DNA from: an uncultured Bacteroides sp.
GTDB taxonomy: Bacteria > Bacteroidota > Bacteroidia > Bacteroidales > Bacteroidaceae
Length of the DNA: 48,478 bases
NCBI GenBank assembly: GCA_944322335.1
Contig: CALUOU010000010.1
Span: forward strand, 1 to 48,478
Direction of reading: 5' to 3'
Shown: piece by piece, positions 9,623 to 18,538 of the stretch
Layout of the letters: every line of letters starts with the position of its first letter
How positions within the stretch are numbered: the stretch's first letter is position 1
Notes under the pieces: model-generated
Database searches by the model: none
The model's input: only the letters and a program-made list of their open reading frames with translations
Told to the model about the DNA's origin: nothing
Translations under genes and position numbers: made by a program

Positions 9623-9892
9623 TCCTTATATTTATTCAAGTTCCGCAAGTTCAGCTTGCCAGCTTTAACCAAGCCCCAAGCCTCTCTCAATCTTCCAGCC
9701 TGTCACTTGACAACTGCGGTCAGACCATGGGGGACAACCCTCGCTCGCGGAACGCTCGAACCTTAAGCGTCATAGCCGTTTTGCATACGTTTGTGCAAGA
9801 CTCTGCATACACTTGTGCAAGGCTTTGCACGTGCCTATGCAAAGTTTTGCATACGCCTGTGCAAAGTCAGTATCACACTAGACACCGGTCCG
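9623..9892. other. Gene-free stretch between gdhA and GH115
   Basis: This stretch completes a 406-bp gene-free gap. Apart from the terminator just upstream, its one clear structure is the 22-bp tandem array at 9782-9869. The plus-strand frames that enter it are antisense shadows of GH115. No promoter or RNA gene was recognised. Confidence 0.5.
9782..9869. repeat. Four 22-bp tandem repeats
   Basis: Four units of exactly 22 bp start at 9782, 9804, 9826 and 9848. Each begins TGCA and carries a second TGTGCA or TATGCA about 11-12 bp later, so every unit is an imperfect dyad. Units differ at several positions. There are no spacers of CRISPR type. The array lies 23 bp beyond the GH115 stop, at the left edge of the PUL. 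Confidence 0.85.
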
Positions 9893-12463
9893 TCACCGCC
9901 TGCATGGAGACTCCTGGCCGAAAAGGTAGGAGGGCTGATAGCCGCCATAGTCCACCACGATCTTCTCCAGCACGATGCCCGGATCAAGGGGACGGAAAGT
10001 CAGCATGTATGTGCCGTCGGAAGAAGAAGGAAGGGCCAGACGGACTTTCTTCTCCACCACACGACGGGCCACCGTGGGATAGTAGACGGAATAAACGTTG
10101 GCGGGGTCTTCGTTCAGGTTGTGATTGAAGTTGACCGTCTCCTCGTTTCCACCTTCAAAACCTATGGTGTAGCGATGACCCTCGGTGCGCTTAAAGGCCA
10201 AGGTGGACTTGACGATCACACGCACCGTGACAGAGTCTGTCCGGACGGGCATCTTCATCTTGTAAGAAAGAGAGGCTCCCTCAGCGGAAGCGGTATAAGG
10301 CATGACCGCCATGCCGCCCAGCGTGCGTCCCACGTGAGGAATGGCCGTCCACCCGGCATCGGCCGCTTGGGTGGAGGAGTAATAGTGGGGCGCTTCGATG
10401 GCCACATAACCGTCCTCACCCGTGAAGACATAGCCTCCCACGGCTTTTTCCGGATTGGCGATGCGACGGACTTCGGGCAGGATGTCGGCAGGGAAATTGT
10501 CGTTCCAGCTGGTGTATCCGATGTGCTTCTGGGTCATCATGCCGTTCCATTTGCCTCCGGCCATGACATGATTGTAGTCATCGCAGAGCTGCTTGTCGCG
10601 CGCGAAAGCTTTCTCCACCTTGTCGGCCCACAGATTGGCTTCCGGATTGTTCTCGGCATAAAGCTTATGGTTCATGGCCTGGGCGTAATACATTTCATAC
10701 AGGTTGGACATGGCCTGCACGGGGAAGAGGAGCAGCTGCTTGTAAGCGTCGCGGTATTCGGGCTTCAGGCTGATATACTGGCGCAGAGCCTCGGCCTCCA
10801 GACGTGCGTAGTCATCGGCCACCTGCTTCCACTCGCCTGTCTTGAGATTGTAGGTATTGCGGTCCAGCATTTCCGGCGTGACCCGTCCGTTGTATTTGCT
10901 GTAGAGATTGAGGATGCGGGCTGCCTCGTCTGCCTGATCCTCGCCGAACTGCTGCGCACAGAACTGGCGCGGATGGTCCAAGAGGTTTTGGGCTGTGTAC
11001 GTCTCCGGATTCCAAGCCATGTTCATAAAGAGGGTGATGGGGTATTCCATCGGCTTGAGGTCACCCACGTTCAGGATCCAGAGCTTGTCCACGCCGTAGC
11101 TGTAGGTCAGCTGGAGCTGTTCCCACATATGCTGGATGGGAGTGATGTTCATCCACTTGGAGTTGCGCGGCGCGCCCACGTAATCCACATGGTAATACAT
11201 GCCCCATCCGCCGGGATGCTTCCGCCCTTCCTCGTCCGGCAGGCGGGTGACATCGCCCCAGTTGTCGTCGGTCAGCAGCATGATGACATCATCGGCCGGA
11301 CGCAAGCCCAAGTCATAATAACGCTGCACTTCCTTGTAGATGGCCCACACCTGCGGACGCTTGGCGGCGGATTTGCCGGTGACCTGGCGGATGATGCGCC
11401 GCTGGTTCTTGAAGATCTTCTCCAGCAGGCGGATGTTCTTCTCGTCCTGAGGCGTATATTCGTGATCCCTGCCTTCCGCGCCTCCCATGGGAGCGTCGCC
11501 GTCGCCACGCATGCCGATGGTGATCAGGTCTTCGGTATCTCTCGCCCGCTCCATGCCTTCGCGGAAGAAACGGTCGAGATTCTTCTGATTGGTCTCGTAG
11601 TTCCACGGGCCGTATTCCTTACGCTGGCGGGCATACTCCTGATGGTTGCGGGCCATCGGCTCGTGATGGGAAGTGCCCATGATGACACCCATGTCATCGG
11701 CTGTCTTGCTGTTCAGAGGGTCATCGGCATAGAAAGCCCATCCCCACATGGCCGGCCAAAGCAGGTTGCCGCGCAGACGGAGGATCAGTTCAAACACACG
11801 GGCGTAGAAACGATGGTCGCCATAGCCGGTGCCATAGGTGTTTTTCACCCAGCCCGTCAGGCATGGAGCCTCATCGTTGAGGAAAAGACCCCGGTAGCGC
11901 ACGGCAGGCTCGCCGGCTGTGTAGGCACCCTGCGTGATGCTGAGGTCTGTCCGCTTTGTCACGGGCACATCCATCCAGTCATACCATGGAGAGACACCGA
12001 TTTGTTCAGACAGCTCATACACACCGTAGACCACTCCCCGGCGGTCACTGCCCGTAATGACCAACGCCTCGTCCACACCCTCGAAAGGAGCGGCCAAGGT
12101 CGTCATCAGGTATTGCTCCACCTTGCCTTCCAATCCTGAGACATCCAGTTTGCCTGCCTTCACCAGCTGACGGATGAAGCGGCTCTCCAAGGTGCCTACC
12201 ACAATGAGGCGCTTGCCCTGCGGCCGATCCAGACGGGCGGCTGCCGTGCCGGTGACCCTGCGGAAGTCTTCCTGCAGGTTGCCCACGGCTATGCGCACAG
12301 CGGAATTGTCTGTCGTGTCTGAGAGGATGGCCGTAGGGAGGCCGTTTTCTACTAACGTGAACCGTCCGGATTCTATCCGTGGAACGGTCAGACCGGGATG
12401 ATCAATGGCCCGAAGCTGAAGCCCCACGGCACATATAAATAAGAAAGTGATAAATCTATTCAT
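9893..12463 (-). CDS. GH115 xylan alpha-1,2-glucuronidase
   Basis: Predicted to remove (4-O-methyl-)glucuronic acid side chains from glucuronoxylan, including internal decorations. This is the defining activity of GH115. A signal peptide covers about residues 1-20. Conserved family segments are FLNDEAP (about 195-200), LRLRGNLLWPAMWG (about 228-241), GTSHHEP (about 263-269), GMRGDGD (about 317-323), IYKEVQRYYD (about 375-384) and LTDDNWGD (about 397-404). The acidic residues in the last three motifs are the likely catalytic and binding cluster (inference). The 856 residues end in a beta-sandwich-like region. It is the last gene of the PUL, 38 bp after the acetylesterase gene. Confidence 0.9.
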   Translation of the reverse strand: MNRFITFLFICAVGLQLRAIDHPGLTVPRIESGRFTLVENGLPTAILSDTTDNSAVRIAVGNLQEDFRRVTGTAAARLDRPQGKRLIVVGTLESRFIRQLVKAGKLDVSGLEGKVEQYLMTTLAAPFEGVDEALVITGSDRRGVVYGVYELSEQIGVSPWYDWMDVPVTKRTDLSITQGAYTAGEPAVRYRGLFLNDEAPCLTGWVKNTYGTGYGDHRFYARVFELILRLRGNLLWPAMWGWAFYADDPLNSKTADDMGVIMGTSHHEPMARNHQEYARQRKEYGPWNYETNQKNLDRFFREGMERARDTEDLITIGMRGDGDAPMGGAEGRDHEYTPQDEKNIRLLEKIFKNQRRIIRQVTGKSAAKRPQVWAIYKEVQRYYDLGLRPADDVIMLLTDDNWGDVTRLPDEEGRKHPGGWGMYYHVDYVGAPRNSKWMNITPIQHMWEQLQLTYSYGVDKLWILNVGDLKPMEYPITLFMNMAWNPETYTAQNLLDHPRQFCAQQFGEDQADEAARILNLYSKYNGRVTPEMLDRNTYNLKTGEWKQVADDYARLEAEALRQYISLKPEYRDAYKQLLLFPVQAMSNLYEMYYAQAMNHKLYAENNPEANLWADKVEKAFARDKQLCDDYNHVMAGGKWNGMMTQKHIGYTSWNDNFPADILPEVRRIANPEKAVGGYVFTGEDGYVAIEAPHYYSSTQAADAGWTAIPHVGRTLGGMAVMPYTASAEGASLSYKMKMPVRTDSVTVRVIVKSTLAFKRTEGHRYTIGFEGGNEETVNFNHNLNEDPANVYSVYYPTVARRVVEKKVRLALPSSSDGTYMLTFRPLDPGIVLEKIVVDYGGYQPSYLFGQESPCRR

Positions 12464-12501
12464 GTTTTTTTATTAAAGGATTGATTGATGACAAATACGG
12501 G

Positions 12502-14385
12502 TTATTCCGATAGTTTCGCCTGGAAAGGAGAAGCCAGCAGCCCCTCTTTGTTGCAGAGGTTGGCGTCCGACGGATTGTCAGCCCACGCATAGCGCACAGC
12601 CACAGGATCGGTGACCTCCGGACTGCTGACAATCACCTTGTTTCCACGGATCACGGCATCAGCCCAGACGTATTTCCCGTCCGCTCCGGCTATGGCGAAA
12701 TGTTTCAGCTTGCCGCCGCCTTTCACGGCCAGTCCCCGTCCCGTCTCGGTAAAGGTCAGGATGACGCGGTTGCCGTCCACCTGCATGTCTTTGTAAAGCG
12801 GCCCGGAAGAAGTGAGCTTCTTCTCACCATAGACAATGCGGCGCGCGCCCAATAGCAAGCGTTGGGCCACGGTTTTCTTGTTCAAAGGATGAATGTCGTT
12901 CCATTCTCCCACGTCGTAGGTAGTGGCCAAAGCCGTGTGTGGAACAGTCAAAGCCACCTGCAACTGTGCCTCACGAATGCCAGCCCAGCCGCTTTCGGAA
13001 GGTTGCCCGCGCTTCTGCATGAAGTTGGGAAGCTGCACCAGGAGGAAAGGCAGGTCGGGCATCTGCAGCACCTCGCGCCATCCCTTGACCAGCCCCTTCA
13101 GCAGTGTCTCGTAAGGAGCGGGATCGCCGGCGTTGGTCTCTCCCTGATACCACACGGCCGCCTTCACCCGATAGTCCCGCAAGGGATAGATCATGCCGTT
13201 GTACAGGCCGGAGCCTACCCGTTTCAGGTTTTTCAGACGCGCTTCATAGGGCTTGGCGGCATCCAGATTCACCCCTACACGACACTTCCATGCGCCGGTC
13301 AGACTGACCTCGCCGCCGCTGTTGACCAGCTTGTAAGGCTTGTCTTTCACAAACTCTCCGTTGCCGGCAGGAGCTGTCAGCTTCACGGCAATCACGTTCT
13401 TGCCTTCCCGAAGCACACCGGCAGGGACATTGTATTTGCGAGGGGGGTAAGTATAGGTGGTGCGGCCCACAAAGGTGCCGTTGACAAACACAGAGTCGTT
13501 GTCGACCAAGGTTCCCATATAAAGGCGGGAGAACTTGCCGGCCATGTCAGCATCCAGCCCGATGGTCTTGCGGTACCACACTACGCCACGGGCCTTGATG
13601 CCTGCCTCCTGCCACGTGCCCGGCAGTTGGACTGTCTGCCAGGCGTCATCGTCCAGATCCGGATCTGCCCAACGGCCTGCGCCCTGGTCGGAGGTCAGAC
13701 GGCGCACACTGTCGAGCGCGGCCTTGTCCAGCACCAGATCGGGAAACGGCTTCAGCTCTTCCTGAGGCACCCAGCTTTCTATGGCCGAGCCTCCCAGACT
13801 GGAGACGAGCATGCCGATGGGGACACGGGTATAGGCGTTCAGCTCCTGGGCAAGGAAATAGGCCAAGGCTGTCCAGTTCATCACTTCGGACGCCGTGCCC
13901 AAGTGCCAGACTGCGCCGCCGGGAATGTCTTCCTGCAAGGCTTCGGGCGTGTTGGAAGTAGGCACCTTGAAATGACGGATGTTAGGATTGTTGGCCACTT
14001 CGATTTCCGGGAAAAGCTCCACCAGGCGGGCAATGGGGGTCTCTTGGTTGGACTGGCCGGAACAAAGGTAAACATCGCCCACCAGAATGTCACGGATGAC
14101 GTGCTCGTTGACTTCCATCAGGTAAGGCCCTCCGGCAGGCTGTGGCGGCAACATGACATGCCAACGGCCAGAGGCATCGGCTTGAGTGTCATAATAGACA
14201 TCGCGGAACTTTACCGTCACTTTCTCTCCGGCATCGGCCCATCCCCAGATTTTCAACTCAGCGTCCCGCTGCAACACCATGCGGTCGCCTATCAGGCGAG
14301 GCAGACGGACTTTGGCCTGCGCTCCTGCGGCAAAAAGGGCAAAGAGAGCGGCCAACACTGTACAAGTAGCAATTTTTCTGTTCAT
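12502..14385 (-). CDS. SGNH carbohydrate acetylesterase (SASA / sialate O-acetylesterase family)
   Basis: Predicted to remove O-acetyl groups from carbohydrate. In this PUL acetyl-xylan is the most sensible substrate, although the family is named for sialate. The start chosen is 14385, not 14433, because it gives a clean signal peptide (MNRKIATCTVLAALFALF, ending AQA). The nucleophile is Ser112 in LCSGQSN, and the Asp-His pair is Asp497/His499 in NDIHPLNKK; AVWYQGETNA matches another family block. A galactose-binding-like jelly roll is inserted between the catalytic halves (WADPDLDDDAWQTVQLPGTW, later SVFVNGTFVG). The gene lies between GH30 and GH115. Confidence 0.82.
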   Translation of the reverse strand: MNRKIATCTVLAALFALFAAGAQAKVRLPRLIGDRMVLQRDAELKIWGWADAGEKVTVKFRDVYYDTQADASGRWHVMLPPQPAGGPYLMEVNEHVIRDILVGDVYLCSGQSNQETPIARLVELFPEIEVANNPNIRHFKVPTSNTPEALQEDIPGGAVWHLGTASEVMNWTALAYFLAQELNAYTRVPIGMLVSSLGGSAIESWVPQEELKPFPDLVLDKAALDSVRRLTSDQGAGRWADPDLDDDAWQTVQLPGTWQEAGIKARGVVWYRKTIGLDADMAGKFSRLYMGTLVDNDSVFVNGTFVGRTTYTYPPRKYNVPAGVLREGKNVIAVKLTAPAGNGEFVKDKPYKLVNSGGEVSLTGAWKCRVGVNLDAAKPYEARLKNLKRVGSGLYNGMIYPLRDYRVKAAVWYQGETNAGDPAPYETLLKGLVKGWREVLQMPDLPFLLVQLPNFMQKRGQPSESGWAGIREAQLQVALTVPHTALATTYDVGEWNDIHPLNKKTVAQRLLLGARRIVYGEKKLTSSGPLYKDMQVDGNRVILTFTETGRGLAVKGGGKLKHFAIAGADGKYVWADAVIRGNKVIVSSPEVTDPVAVRYAWADNPSDANLCNKEGLLASPFQAKLSE

Positions 14386-14401
14386 AAGGTTAGCTGTTTT
14401 A

Positions 14402-14455
14402 ATAGGTTTTAATCCGAATGAGACATTCTTCACATCCCAAAAGATTAAAACCTAT
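14402..14455. repeat. 13-bp perfect inverted repeat between GH30 and esterase genes
   Basis: ATAGGTTTTAATC (14402-14414) and GATTAAAACCTAT (14443-14455) are exact reverse complements separated by 28 bp. They fill most of the gap between the GH30 stop and the esterase start. The structure could be an intra-operon mRNA hairpin that adjusts expression or stability, or a protein-binding dyad. Confidence 0.65.
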
Positions 14456-14490
14456 GCTCACTTTTAACATTTTATACGATTCAGACGACT

Positions 14491-16107
14491 TCAGTCAAGC
14501 GCTATCCGTACAGAGACAATGCCTTGCACCGAGATAGGCAGCGTGAGTCTGTCGTCCGAAACGCTGACATCCACCGGCTGCATGTTTTGGGTCTCGCTGG
14601 TCTCCACGGCAGTGGCTGTGCGGATGCCGGGCAGCTGGATTTCAACGGTTTTGGGAGTAACATCCGCATTGAGGAGCACCAGCGTCAGCTCTGTTCCGTC
14701 CTCGTTGACATAAGCGGTGGCCCAGCAGCTTCCCTTGCTGGAAGTCACGGCGACACGGGTCATGCCGGTGGCATACTTGGCATAGTGGGCCATGATGTAG
14801 CCGTTTTTCGACACTTCGCCTTCAGCCACGGGGCTGCGCTGGTCGTTGTCGCCGATCAGGCCATAGAAGCGTTTCAGATACCAGTAGACATAGGCGCTGC
14901 AATAGCCCTCCATGCATTTGTGGATCTCAGTGGCCAGATGGGTGAAGTTATAGTCCCAGTTGCGGAACACCCACTGGGCAGGATCGGTTTCGTTCTCGCC
15001 GTCGTTAAACAGGTGTTCGGTCATCCACCAGGTCTTGCCTCCCAGACGGGGATAAAGGCCGCACACATAGTCGTGGCGGTTTTGGGCATAGCCGCCGTCT
15101 TCTTCGATGAAGCCCTGATAGAGGTGGCCAGCCACGATGTCGGTCTGTGCGAAAGCTTCCGCATCGGCCAAAACCGGATCGGTGTATTCCGGCTGGGTGC
15201 CGCAAGCCTCAGGCGCCATCAGTTTCGCACCCGTCGCACGGATGCGCGCGCCTTCCTGCTTGAGGAAGTTCACCACTTCGGATGGTGTCCAGGCCGTGAA
15301 GTCCATGTCCGGCTCGTTCTGCACGGAGATGGCATAGATGTCCACCCCGTTGTCCTTCATGTAGTTGATGTAGCTAATCAGGTGATCGGCGTAGGCGGCA
15401 TAGTTTTCCGGCTTGACGTGAGGCGTTCCGTCCACCTCGTCGGTCAGCTCGGCGGGAGCTTCCCACGGACAGGCGAACACGATGGCGCCCAAGTCTTGCG
15501 CCTGCTTGGCACCGGCCACATCGTCGGCCCAGCGGTTCTCGTCGGCATAGATCATCAGGCGGAGGATGGAGTAGCCCATGCCTTCAGAGCTATACAGGGT
15601 GTTCATCTCGTCTGTGGAAAGCACATTGCTGCCCGTCCAGATGGCGGGATTATACATGCCGCCAAAACCTACGACTGGCTGGTAGGCCACGGAAGCGTCC
15701 ACATCGAGGACAACGCGGTCGGCCAGCCCTTCCTGGGTGACCACCAAGTCGGTCGTCACACCGGACTGGTCGGTGAGGTGAAGGGTCTGGGTGCGAGGCT
15801 CCGCACTGAGGTTGGCGTTGCAGGTGAGCCGCACCTTCGTAAACTGCAGGCCGCTGGCATTGCCGCCGCCTGTGGCCGGGCTGACGCTCTGCACAATGCT
15901 CCCTTCGCCCAGCGTGATTTCCCACGTGGACTGCAACCACTGCACAACGGCTTCCGCCTCGCCGCTCGTGGAGCGGACAGTCATGGCACTGCGTACAAAA
16001 CGGGCATAGGAATCGCCCCATGCGTTCTTGTTGACATCATCGTCGGAACAAGCTCCCAACAGGAAGCTTGCTAAAAGAAAGGTAAAAATCAGTTTCAGAT
16101 GTTTCAT
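14491..16107 (-). CDS. GH30 glucuronoxylanase-like lipoprotein with BACON domain
   Basis: Predicted endo-xylanase of family GH30, probably subfamily 8, which needs glucuronic acid side chains to cleave xylan. Subfamily and substrate are inferred mainly from GH115 next door. The start chosen is 16107: it gives a lipoprotein signal with lipobox FLLGAC at Cys20, followed by acidic SDDD, which suits surface display in Bacteroidetes. A BACON-like domain (about 30-127) precedes the barrel and C-terminal beta domain. The acid/base is probably Glu265 in SVQNEPD and the nucleophile Glu364 in WWMTEHL. The length of 538 residues is normal. The gap to the GH10-like gene upstream is 172 bp. Confidence 0.82.
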   Translation of the reverse strand: MKHLKLIFTFLLASFLLGACSDDDVNKNAWGDSYARFVRSAMTVRSTSGEAEAVVQWLQSTWEITLGEGSIVQSVSPATGGGNASGLQFTKVRLTCNANLSAEPRTQTLHLTDQSGVTTDLVVTQEGLADRVVLDVDASVAYQPVVGFGGMYNPAIWTGSNVLSTDEMNTLYSSEGMGYSILRLMIYADENRWADDVAGAKQAQDLGAIVFACPWEAPAELTDEVDGTPHVKPENYAAYADHLISYINYMKDNGVDIYAISVQNEPDMDFTAWTPSEVVNFLKQEGARIRATGAKLMAPEACGTQPEYTDPVLADAEAFAQTDIVAGHLYQGFIEEDGGYAQNRHDYVCGLYPRLGGKTWWMTEHLFNDGENETDPAQWVFRNWDYNFTHLATEIHKCMEGYCSAYVYWYLKRFYGLIGDNDQRSPVAEGEVSKNGYIMAHYAKYATGMTRVAVTSSKGSCWATAYVNEDGTELTLVLLNADVTPKTVEIQLPGIRTATAVETSETQNMQPVDVSVSDDRLTLPISVQGIVSVRIALD

Positions 16108-16279
16108 ATTCGTCATCTTTTTGATTGAATGCATGAAAAAAATGGCTGCACCCTTTTCAGAAAAGGTCATCACGACTTCTCCATAAAGAGATGCAGCCTG
16201 AAAATGTAAGTAACAAAATCACCTATTCTATAGGAATGCCTATAAAACGGTTTTCCCTATAAAGGACAGGAAGACAGGC

Positions 16280-18508
16280 TTATTCCGCCTGGCCCAGTCC
16301 CTTCACAATGCCTTCGTAGAAGAGGTTGCGGTTCCAGCCCGATGTCCATGGGCAGAGCTTATAGCCGCTGTTCGACTCGCTCATGCCGGATATGGAGATG
16401 CCATACTGGTTGGACGGGCTGATGACACGCCGGTATTCCTGCATGATGAATGCCAGGTAATCGCCCGCATACACACGGTCGTCGGTAGAGACTTGGTTGG
16501 CCTGCAAGAGGTTGCCTTCAGCGTCTGCCACACCAATGCTCAAATCGGAAATGCGAACGGGCTTGCCGGTCTGTTGCAGCTTTTCCAGCAGACGGCTGAC
16601 GCCCTCCTCGTTGGCAGCCTGCACGCTGGGATTCTTGGAATAGATCGCATGGAGCAGGATGTTGTAGCCGTCGATGCGGGTCACGTTGTCGGCTTTCCAC
16701 GACTGTACCAAGGCGATCAGCTGGTCGGCTTTGGCGGCCAGATCGTCCGACTGCTCGAAGGTGTTGCTCACGAAAAGCTCGATGGGCCGCTGCAGAGCCT
16801 GAGCGGTGTCGCGTGCCAGCTGGACTGCCTTGCGGGCATAGTCCTCTTCGCCCAGGTAAGCGCCCCAGTCAAAGGTGTTGGCATCGTTGGTCTGGCTGAG
16901 CGGCTCGCTGATGACGTTCCAGCATGAAATGGCTTCTCCTCCCGCATACACCATGCCTCCGATCCACTGGTTCATCTGGTCGGTGAGGATGTCGGCCTTC
17001 TCTTCAGGAGTCTTCTCGATGATGGTGTCGTCCATCTTCCAGTAGAGGGTGATGTTGTCCATGTAGCCGTACCATGCGCCAGAACCGGCACCCACAGACA
17101 GGGTGATTTCCGTGAGGTCTTTCAGCTCGTCGGGAATCATGACCGTTCCGTTGCCGTTTGTAGTGCCGAAAGGAATGTAAACGATGCCTCGTCCCCAAGC
17201 GTTGTCAGGACAGCCGAAGTTGCCCGGTCCCTTGCCGGAGTTCATTTCCACCCCGTTGATGATAACTCTCACGCCGTCGCCCCAGATGCCGTTGCTATTA
17301 ATGATATACATGTCCATCGCGATGGCCGTATAGTCACCTAATGTGCGTCCGGGTTCCAGCTTGAGCGTGAAGGTGGGGTAAGAATGGTTTGACTTGTCGG
17401 CATCAGTTCCGACTTGGAGCACATGGCCGCTCTCGCCCTTCGGATCGTCCACTACCACGCAAGAGCTGTTGCCCGTCATGGGATAAGTGGTGCCGGGTTC
17501 CACGTCCTCAAAGTCGATAAGGGTCGTGCCCGTTCCGGCCACCTCGTAGTTCATCTTGATGTTGTCCAAGTAGTAATAAGCCTCGCCCGAAGCCGTACCT
17601 ACCTGAAGCTCGAATTCCGTCAGCTCGGCAAGGCTGGCCGGCAAGACGAAGCCCGGTGCTGTGGCGTCGTTCATCTTGATGGTGGCTCCACGGTTCCATA
17701 CATTAGGGTTGCATCCCATGGTTGCCGCGTTCATGCCTACATTGAACTCTTGTCCGTTGATATAGACCTTCATGCCGGCTCCATAGATACCGTGGCTGTC
17801 CACCACCCGCATGTCGAATACCATGCTCACATAGTCACCCAGTTTCCGGCCTTCGGGAAGCTTGACGTTGAGTTTCGCAAACGAATAGCTGGCAAACTCG
17901 TCCGCCCTTCCCACCTGCAGCACCTTCTTTTCCGGATCGTCCGGGTCGGTCGTCACCTCCGCGCTGCTGTTGCCGCTCATCGGATAAGCGGTGCCAATCT
18001 CGTCCTCTTCGAAAGTGAAGAGGACAGTGGTTCCTTTCTCAGGCTCGTAGGGGATGATGATCGGTTCCATCAGTTCGTTGTAATAGGCGGCGAGCTGTCC
18101 CTGATTGGAACAGAGAGCACCTCCGTAGAGGGGCACCCCTGCCTCCTTGGCCGCATCGGCCACTTGTATCAGGTTTCCGAACTCATACACATTGGCTGTG
18201 GAGGAATTGGCGGGCGTGAAAGCGTCGCCAATGTCAAATCCGTCAAAGTTGTTCATCACCGTGCTGTAAGCCGCCTCATGAGCCGTGAAGTCCGTCGGCG
18301 ACATGTTCGCAGTCAGCTTGAACGTCGAGCTTGCCTCGCGGTTGATGTAGGCTTTCAGCACATCAAAGGTCGCCAGGTATTCGCTGCCGGCCACGTCTTC
18401 GGGTTTCTCCACCTGAAGATTGCAGTCATACTCGTCCACACACGAGACCGAGAGCGCGGCCGCCATGGCAAGACCTATCATCTTATGATTGAAATATTTC
18501 ATGTTCAT
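16280..18508 (-). CDS. GH10-like lipoprotein with two inserted carbohydrate-binding repeats; catalytic set degraded
   Basis: A lipoprotein (SVSC, Cys23) with a GH10-type barrel split by a long insertion (about residues 155-495). The insertion holds two similar CBM4/9-like modules: TAYPMSGNSS near 173 pairs with TTYPMTGNSS near 340, and each later has VLQVG. This split layout is known from Bacteroides xylan-PUL GH10 proteins. The hallmarks are altered. The usual GHTLVWH becomes GGALCSN (about 129-135), the acid/base block WDVVNE becomes WNVISE (Glu535 kept, Asn lost), and the nucleophile block TELD becomes SDLS (Asp655). It may therefore bind xylan at the surface without cutting it, or be very weakly active. 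Its position after SusC/D and the DUF1735 gene is the typical xylan-PUL order. Confidence 0.78.
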   Translation of the reverse strand: MNMKYFNHKMIGLAMAAALSVSCVDEYDCNLQVEKPEDVAGSEYLATFDVLKAYINREASSTFKLTANMSPTDFTAHEAAYSTVMNNFDGFDIGDAFTPANSSTANVYEFGNLIQVADAAKEAGVPLYGGALCSNQGQLAAYYNELMEPIIIPYEPEKGTTVLFTFEEDEIGTAYPMSGNSSAEVTTDPDDPEKKVLQVGRADEFASYSFAKLNVKLPEGRKLGDYVSMVFDMRVVDSHGIYGAGMKVYINGQEFNVGMNAATMGCNPNVWNRGATIKMNDATAPGFVLPASLAELTEFELQVGTASGEAYYYLDNIKMNYEVAGTGTTLIDFEDVEPGTTYPMTGNSSCVVVDDPKGESGHVLQVGTDADKSNHSYPTFTLKLEPGRTLGDYTAIAMDMYIINSNGIWGDGVRVIINGVEMNSGKGPGNFGCPDNAWGRGIVYIPFGTTNGNGTVMIPDELKDLTEITLSVGAGSGAWYGYMDNITLYWKMDDTIIEKTPEEKADILTDQMNQWIGGMVYAGGEAISCWNVISEPLSQTNDANTFDWGAYLGEEDYARKAVQLARDTAQALQRPIELFVSNTFEQSDDLAAKADQLIALVQSWKADNVTRIDGYNILLHAIYSKNPSVQAANEEGVSRLLEKLQQTGKPVRISDLSIGVADAEGNLLQANQVSTDDRVYAGDYLAFIMQEYRRVISPSNQYGISISGMSESNSGYKLCPWTSGWNRNLFYEGIVKGLGQAE

Positions 18509-18538
18509 CTCTTTTTAAGGTTATATATATCATCGTTC

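Noticed and set aside
9782..9869. CRISPR array
   Set aside because: Units are contiguous 22-mers with no unique spacers, and no cas genes are present in the window.
9791..12139. 782-residue plus-strand open frame opposite GH115
   Set aside because: It is antisense to a clear GH115 gene, has no recognisable domain, and is rich in His, Val and Gly as expected from a GC-biased complementary frame.
14402..14455. Invertible DNA element
   Set aside because: Only 13-bp arms with a 28-bp interior, no promoter inside and no recombinase gene in the window.
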